Assembly: GCA_964511425.1 (NCBI GenBank)
Contig: CAZEFI010000075.1
Coordinates: 1-6,496 of the forward strand
From: Bin55 sp964511425
Lineage (GTDB): Bacteria > Pseudomonadota > Gammaproteobacteria > Pseudomonadales > Azotimanducaceae
DNA: 6,496 bases
Direction of reading: 5' to 3'
Positions 5,484 to 6,496 of the stretch are shown here, piece by piece. The notes beneath the pieces are model-generated. The model was not told the origin of the DNA and did not search any database. It saw only the letters and a program-made list of their open reading frames with translations. The first letter of the stretch is position 1. Every line of letters starts with the position of its first letter. The position numbers and the translations under genes were made by a program.

Positions 5484-6487
5484 ATACTACTATATCCCCT
5501 TTCCCCTCCGAGTTACAAATTGGCAATCCGATGATTAGCAATAATCTTGCAATCGTTCCATTGTTGAACTCCAAGAACTCCGATCCAAACTACTTCACTT
5601 TAGAGGAAGGCATGAATGCCTCGCTGTTCCAAGTCGAGGAGTTAGACGAAGGTGCTAGCGTAAACGACATACTGTTTCGAAACCTGTCTGATAAATTTGC
5701 GTTGTTGTTCGAAGGAGAAGAATTTCTTGGCGCGATGCAAAACCGAATCCTGAACGTTTCAATTTTCGTAACTCCGAAGACCAAACAAAAAATTCCCGTT
5801 TCTTGCGTCGAAGCCGGTCGTTGGCACCACCAACACAGAGACCGCGGTAAGCGTCGGTTTCGTGCTGCCAATCGGATGCATTACGCACGCGGGCGTGCGA
5901 TGGAGAACGCTGCGGTTTCCGCAAACCTCGCATCCTCTCAGGAATACCGAAGTGACCAATCCGAGATTTGGTCCGATATTGATCGAAAATCTCGCCGTAT
6001 GAATGCTAGCTCGCCCTCTTCTGCATCCGATGCGATGTATGTTTCATCGGAATCAAGGATTGACGAATTTCTCAATTCTTTCAAACACGTGCCGAGCCAA
6101 GTAGGTTCGGTCTTCTTGGTCGACGGAGTAGTCTCAGGGTTAGAGGTCTTCGCAAATGAATCTACTCACGAAAGGATGCTCCAGAAATTAATCCGAAGCT
6201 ATGCACTTGATGCTATTGATTCCTCGTTGTCTCGAGAAGCGGTTGAAATTAAATCGACTCGCAAGTTAACGAAGAAGCGGTGCGTCGAAGTTACTGAAGA
6301 ATTTACTAACAGACTCAAGTCGTCGTGGACCAAACGGTTTGACGGAGTGTGTGTTGGTGAGAACTACCGATTCAAAGACGAACGACTTACGGGTGGCGCG
6401 TTGGTACATGAGGACCGACTCCTCCATCTCTGTGCGTTTGCACTCACAAAGGAAGATTCAGAGCCGGCACCGCAACCTCTCTACTGA
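5480..6487 (+). CDS. ARPP-1-type domain protein
   Basis: A 335-residue soluble protein with no signal peptide or membrane segment. I recognise the pattern of the ARPP-1 domain, named for association with ADP-ribosylglycohydrolase and rhodanese-phosphatase proteins. In order: LQIGNPM and AIVPLL near the start (12-29), EVEEL-like strand at 51-55, GEEFLGAMQNRILN at 79-92, IPVSCVEAGRW at 105-115, an SEIWSDIDRKSRRM helix at 161-174, then GSVFLVDGVVSGLEVF at 209-224 and a closing GGALVHEDRLLHLCAF at 305-320. The length fits a single, complete domain. The biochemical activity is, to my knowledge, undetermined. The family has been linked by comparative genomics to NAD/ADP-ribose and conflict systems, but none of those partners is visible here; any would have to lie past 6496. 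TTG start and stop-start overlap with a small upstream frame suggest low, controlled translation. Confidence 0.75.
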   Translation: MNTTISPFPSELQIGNPMISNNLAIVPLLNSKNSDPNYFTLEEGMNASLFQVEELDEGASVNDILFRNLSDKFALLFEGEEFLGAMQNRILNVSIFVTPKTKQKIPVSCVEAGRWHHQHRDRGKRRFRAANRMHYARGRAMENAAVSANLASSQEYRSDQSEIWSDIDRKSRRMNASSPSSASDAMYVSSESRIDEFLNSFKHVPSQVGSVFLVDGVVSGLEVFANESTHERMLQKLIRSYALDAIDSSLSREAVEIKSTRKLTKKRCVEVTEEFTNRLKSSWTKRFDGVCVGENYRFKDERLTGGALVHEDRLLHLCAFALTKEDSEPAPQPLY

Positions 6488-6496
6488 TCTTTAACT

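Noticed and set aside
5590..5959. Minus-strand frames inside the ARPP-1-type gene
   Set aside because: Overlap a conserved plus-strand domain and show no recognisable features.

Overview
This 6.5 kb window looks like accessory chromosome from a Gram-negative, probably gammaproteobacterial and possibly marine organism. The evidence is Sec and lipoprotein signal peptides with proteobacterial lipoboxes, an outer-membrane beta-barrel protein, AGGAG-type ribosome sites and mid-range base composition. The species cannot be told. There are no RNA genes, transposases, integrases or CRISPR arrays. A run of exactly 100 Ns (1526-1625) is a scaffolding gap inside one gene.

Layout. From 1 to about 2500, everything is on the minus strand and comes as two tandem paralogous pairs. 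Two small lipoproteins (68-403, 638-997) each have an N-terminal lipid anchor and also a C-terminal hydrophobic helix. Two polytopic membrane proteins follow (1158-1688, cut by the gap, and 1835-2496). The second is a pseudogene by my reading: a one-base frameshift near its N-terminus and an in-frame TGA in the middle, both evident when it is aligned with its neighbour. Next on the minus strand are an outer-membrane beta-barrel protein (2755-3426) and a lipoprotein or membrane-anchored HExxH metalloprotease-like protein (3713-4807). From 4877 the strand switches: a 101-residue three-helix membrane protein (4877-5182), then a clear promoter, an unusual ~130-nt leader and a 335-residue protein that I recognise as an ARPP-1-type domain protein (5480-6487).

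How it fits together. All the minus-strand products are predicted to sit in the envelope, but no shared pathway can be read from the sequence. The ARPP-1-type protein is the only gene whose family has been discussed in connection with prokaryotic conflict or ADP-ribose biology, and its usual partners are not visible before the window ends. The most unusual regulatory stretch is its leader. It has an anti-Shine-Dalgarno match with no start codon at normal distance, and a 25-codon very hydrophobic reading frame whose stop overlaps the TTG start. I see no convincing complete new system. The best leads are this leader, the decayed duplicate membrane gene and the doubly anchored lipoprotein pair.
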